A stretch of DNA of 6,013 nucleotides from Microcaldota archaeon (GTDB taxonomy: Archaea; Micrarchaeota; Micrarchaeia; Micrarchaeales; Micrarchaeaceae). The DNA lies in the NCBI GenBank assembly GCA_027365815.1, contig DAHXLV010000032.1:1-6013 (forward strand), written 5' to 3'. Under the pieces are notes generated by a model. That model saw only the letters and a list, made by a program, of their open reading frames with translations, made no database searches and was not told where the DNA came from. Made by a program: the position numbers and the translations under genes. Below are positions 5,472 through 6,013 of this stretch, piece by piece. Within the stretch, counting starts at the first letter, position 1; each line of letters opens with the position of its first letter.

Positions 5472-6013
5472 TTCAGACCACTCCTGTTCTCCACAAAATA
5501 GTTTCCGACGAACATGTACCTCGTCTTTGTCTCGCGCATCGTAGCTATCGCGTCTGCGGGAGACATAACTATGGGTTTTCCGTGGATGTTGAAGCTTGTG
5601 TTAAGCACAAGCGCCGCTCCTGTCTTGCCTCTGCCGAGCCTCTCGAGGAGCTTCATGTACCTCGGGTTTTCTCCAGCAACCATCTGCGGCCTGGCTGTGC
5701 CGTCTATCTGCACCACGGATTTGGTCAGGGGTCTTGCATCATCCCTGACCTTGTACGCCATCGTCATGAATTTGTCCGCTCCTTTGCTGTCGTACTCGAG
5801 CAGGCGCGGGGCTTCGCTCTCAAGCATCGACGGCGCAAAAGGCTGGAACCACTCGCGCTTCTTGACGTACAAGTTCAGCCTGTCCTTCACGCCGTCCGAA
5901 TCGCTTCTTGCCAGTATGCTCCTGTTGCCAAGCGCCCTAGGCCCATATTCCATCCTGCCCTGGAACCAGAAGATGTACTTGTCAGAGCCTATCAGCTCTG
6001 CGGCATGCCCTTC
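5468..6013 (-). CDS. NodU/CmcH-family carbamoyltransferase, C-terminal part
   Basis: Only the last 181 codons are in the window; the frame is open through the right edge, so the ATG at 5951-5953 is internal and not a start. Visible motifs (numbered from the edge) are FQGRMEYGPRALGNRSILA (17-35), REWFQPFAPS (53-62), IDGTARPQMV (103-112), LNTSFNIHGKPIVMSPADA (137-155) and the ending FVGNYFVEN. These define the C-terminal YrdC-like domain of O-carbamoyltransferases. The family activates carbamoyl phosphate with ATP and transfers the carbamoyl group to a hydroxyl, commonly of a sugar, as in NodU and antibiotic-tailoring enzymes. The N-terminal Kae1-like domain lies beyond the window. It is the first visible gene of the operon, overlaps the GT-C gene by 4 nt and probably decorates the sugar handled there. 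The true acceptor is unknown. Confidence 0.95.
   Translation of the reverse strand, partial: EGHAAELIGSDKYIFWFQGRMEYGPRALGNRSILARSDSDGVKDRLNLYVKKREWFQPFAPSMLESEAPRLLEYDSKGADKFMTMAYKVRDDARPLTKSVVQIDGTARPQMVAGENPRYMKLLERLGRGKTGAALVLNTSFNIHGKPIVMSPADAIATMRETKTRYMFVGNYFVENRSGLK
5477..5485 (-). promoter_or_regulatory. Ribosome binding site for the GT-C gene
   Basis: On the - strand this reads AGGAGTGGT, ending 5 nt before the ATG at 5471. It lies inside the last codons of the carbamoyltransferase gene, so the GT-C gene can be reinitiated directly through the ATGA overlap. Confidence 0.6.

Overview
The window looks archaeal. A tRNA-Leu(UAG) is encoded without its 3' CCA. AT-rich TATA boxes (TATAAATA, TTATATAA) precede two genes. 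AUA and AGG codons are used heavily, and the proteins resemble archaeal families: a dolichol-phosphate-sugar-synthase-like GT2, a GT-C membrane glycosyltransferase, and single-pass surface proteins dense in N-X-S/T sequons. Base composition is moderately GC-rich. A small-genome lineage such as Micrarchaeota/DPANN is a guess from general feel and cannot be settled from 6 kb.

Layout, left to right. (1) Housekeeping block on the + strand: the 3' end of a PRPP-synthetase-like gene (2-181), tRNA-Leu (199-283), a short hairpin (299-318) and a CsaA-type tRNA-binding protein (333-665). (2) A radical SAM enzyme on the - strand (667-1728) ends 1 bp from csaA and is divergent from (3) a + strand pair: an exported, membrane-anchored, sequon-rich protein (1903-2724) directly abutting a GT2 glycosyltransferase (2725-3408). 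Their shared 174-bp intergenic region carries two opposed TATA boxes and a small palindrome. (4) A - strand operon enters from the right edge: a NodU/CmcH-type carbamoyltransferase (partial, 5468-6013), a GT-C polytopic glycosyltransferase (4182-5471) and a single-pass protein with a disordered acidic N-terminus and a Cys-containing ectodomain (3401-4189). They are joined by 4-nt and 8-nt overlaps. The operon ends by overlapping the GT2 gene by 8 bp.

Taken together, about 5.3 kb is a cell-surface glycan/glycoprotein island next to a translation/nucleotide block. The inferred logic is that the GT2 charges a polyprenol carrier with sugar, the GT-C enzyme transfers polyprenol-linked sugar outside the membrane, and the carbamoyltransferase decorates sugar hydroxyls. 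The two sequon-rich anchored proteins are possible acceptors or partners, and the radical SAM enzyme supplies an unknown modification. The most unexpected sequence-level observation is an exact 24-nt direct repeat between the radical SAM gene and the GT2 gene, read on opposite strands and in unrelated protein contexts. There is no gene-free stretch longer than 300 bases, and I saw no CRISPR array, insertion sequence or rRNA.
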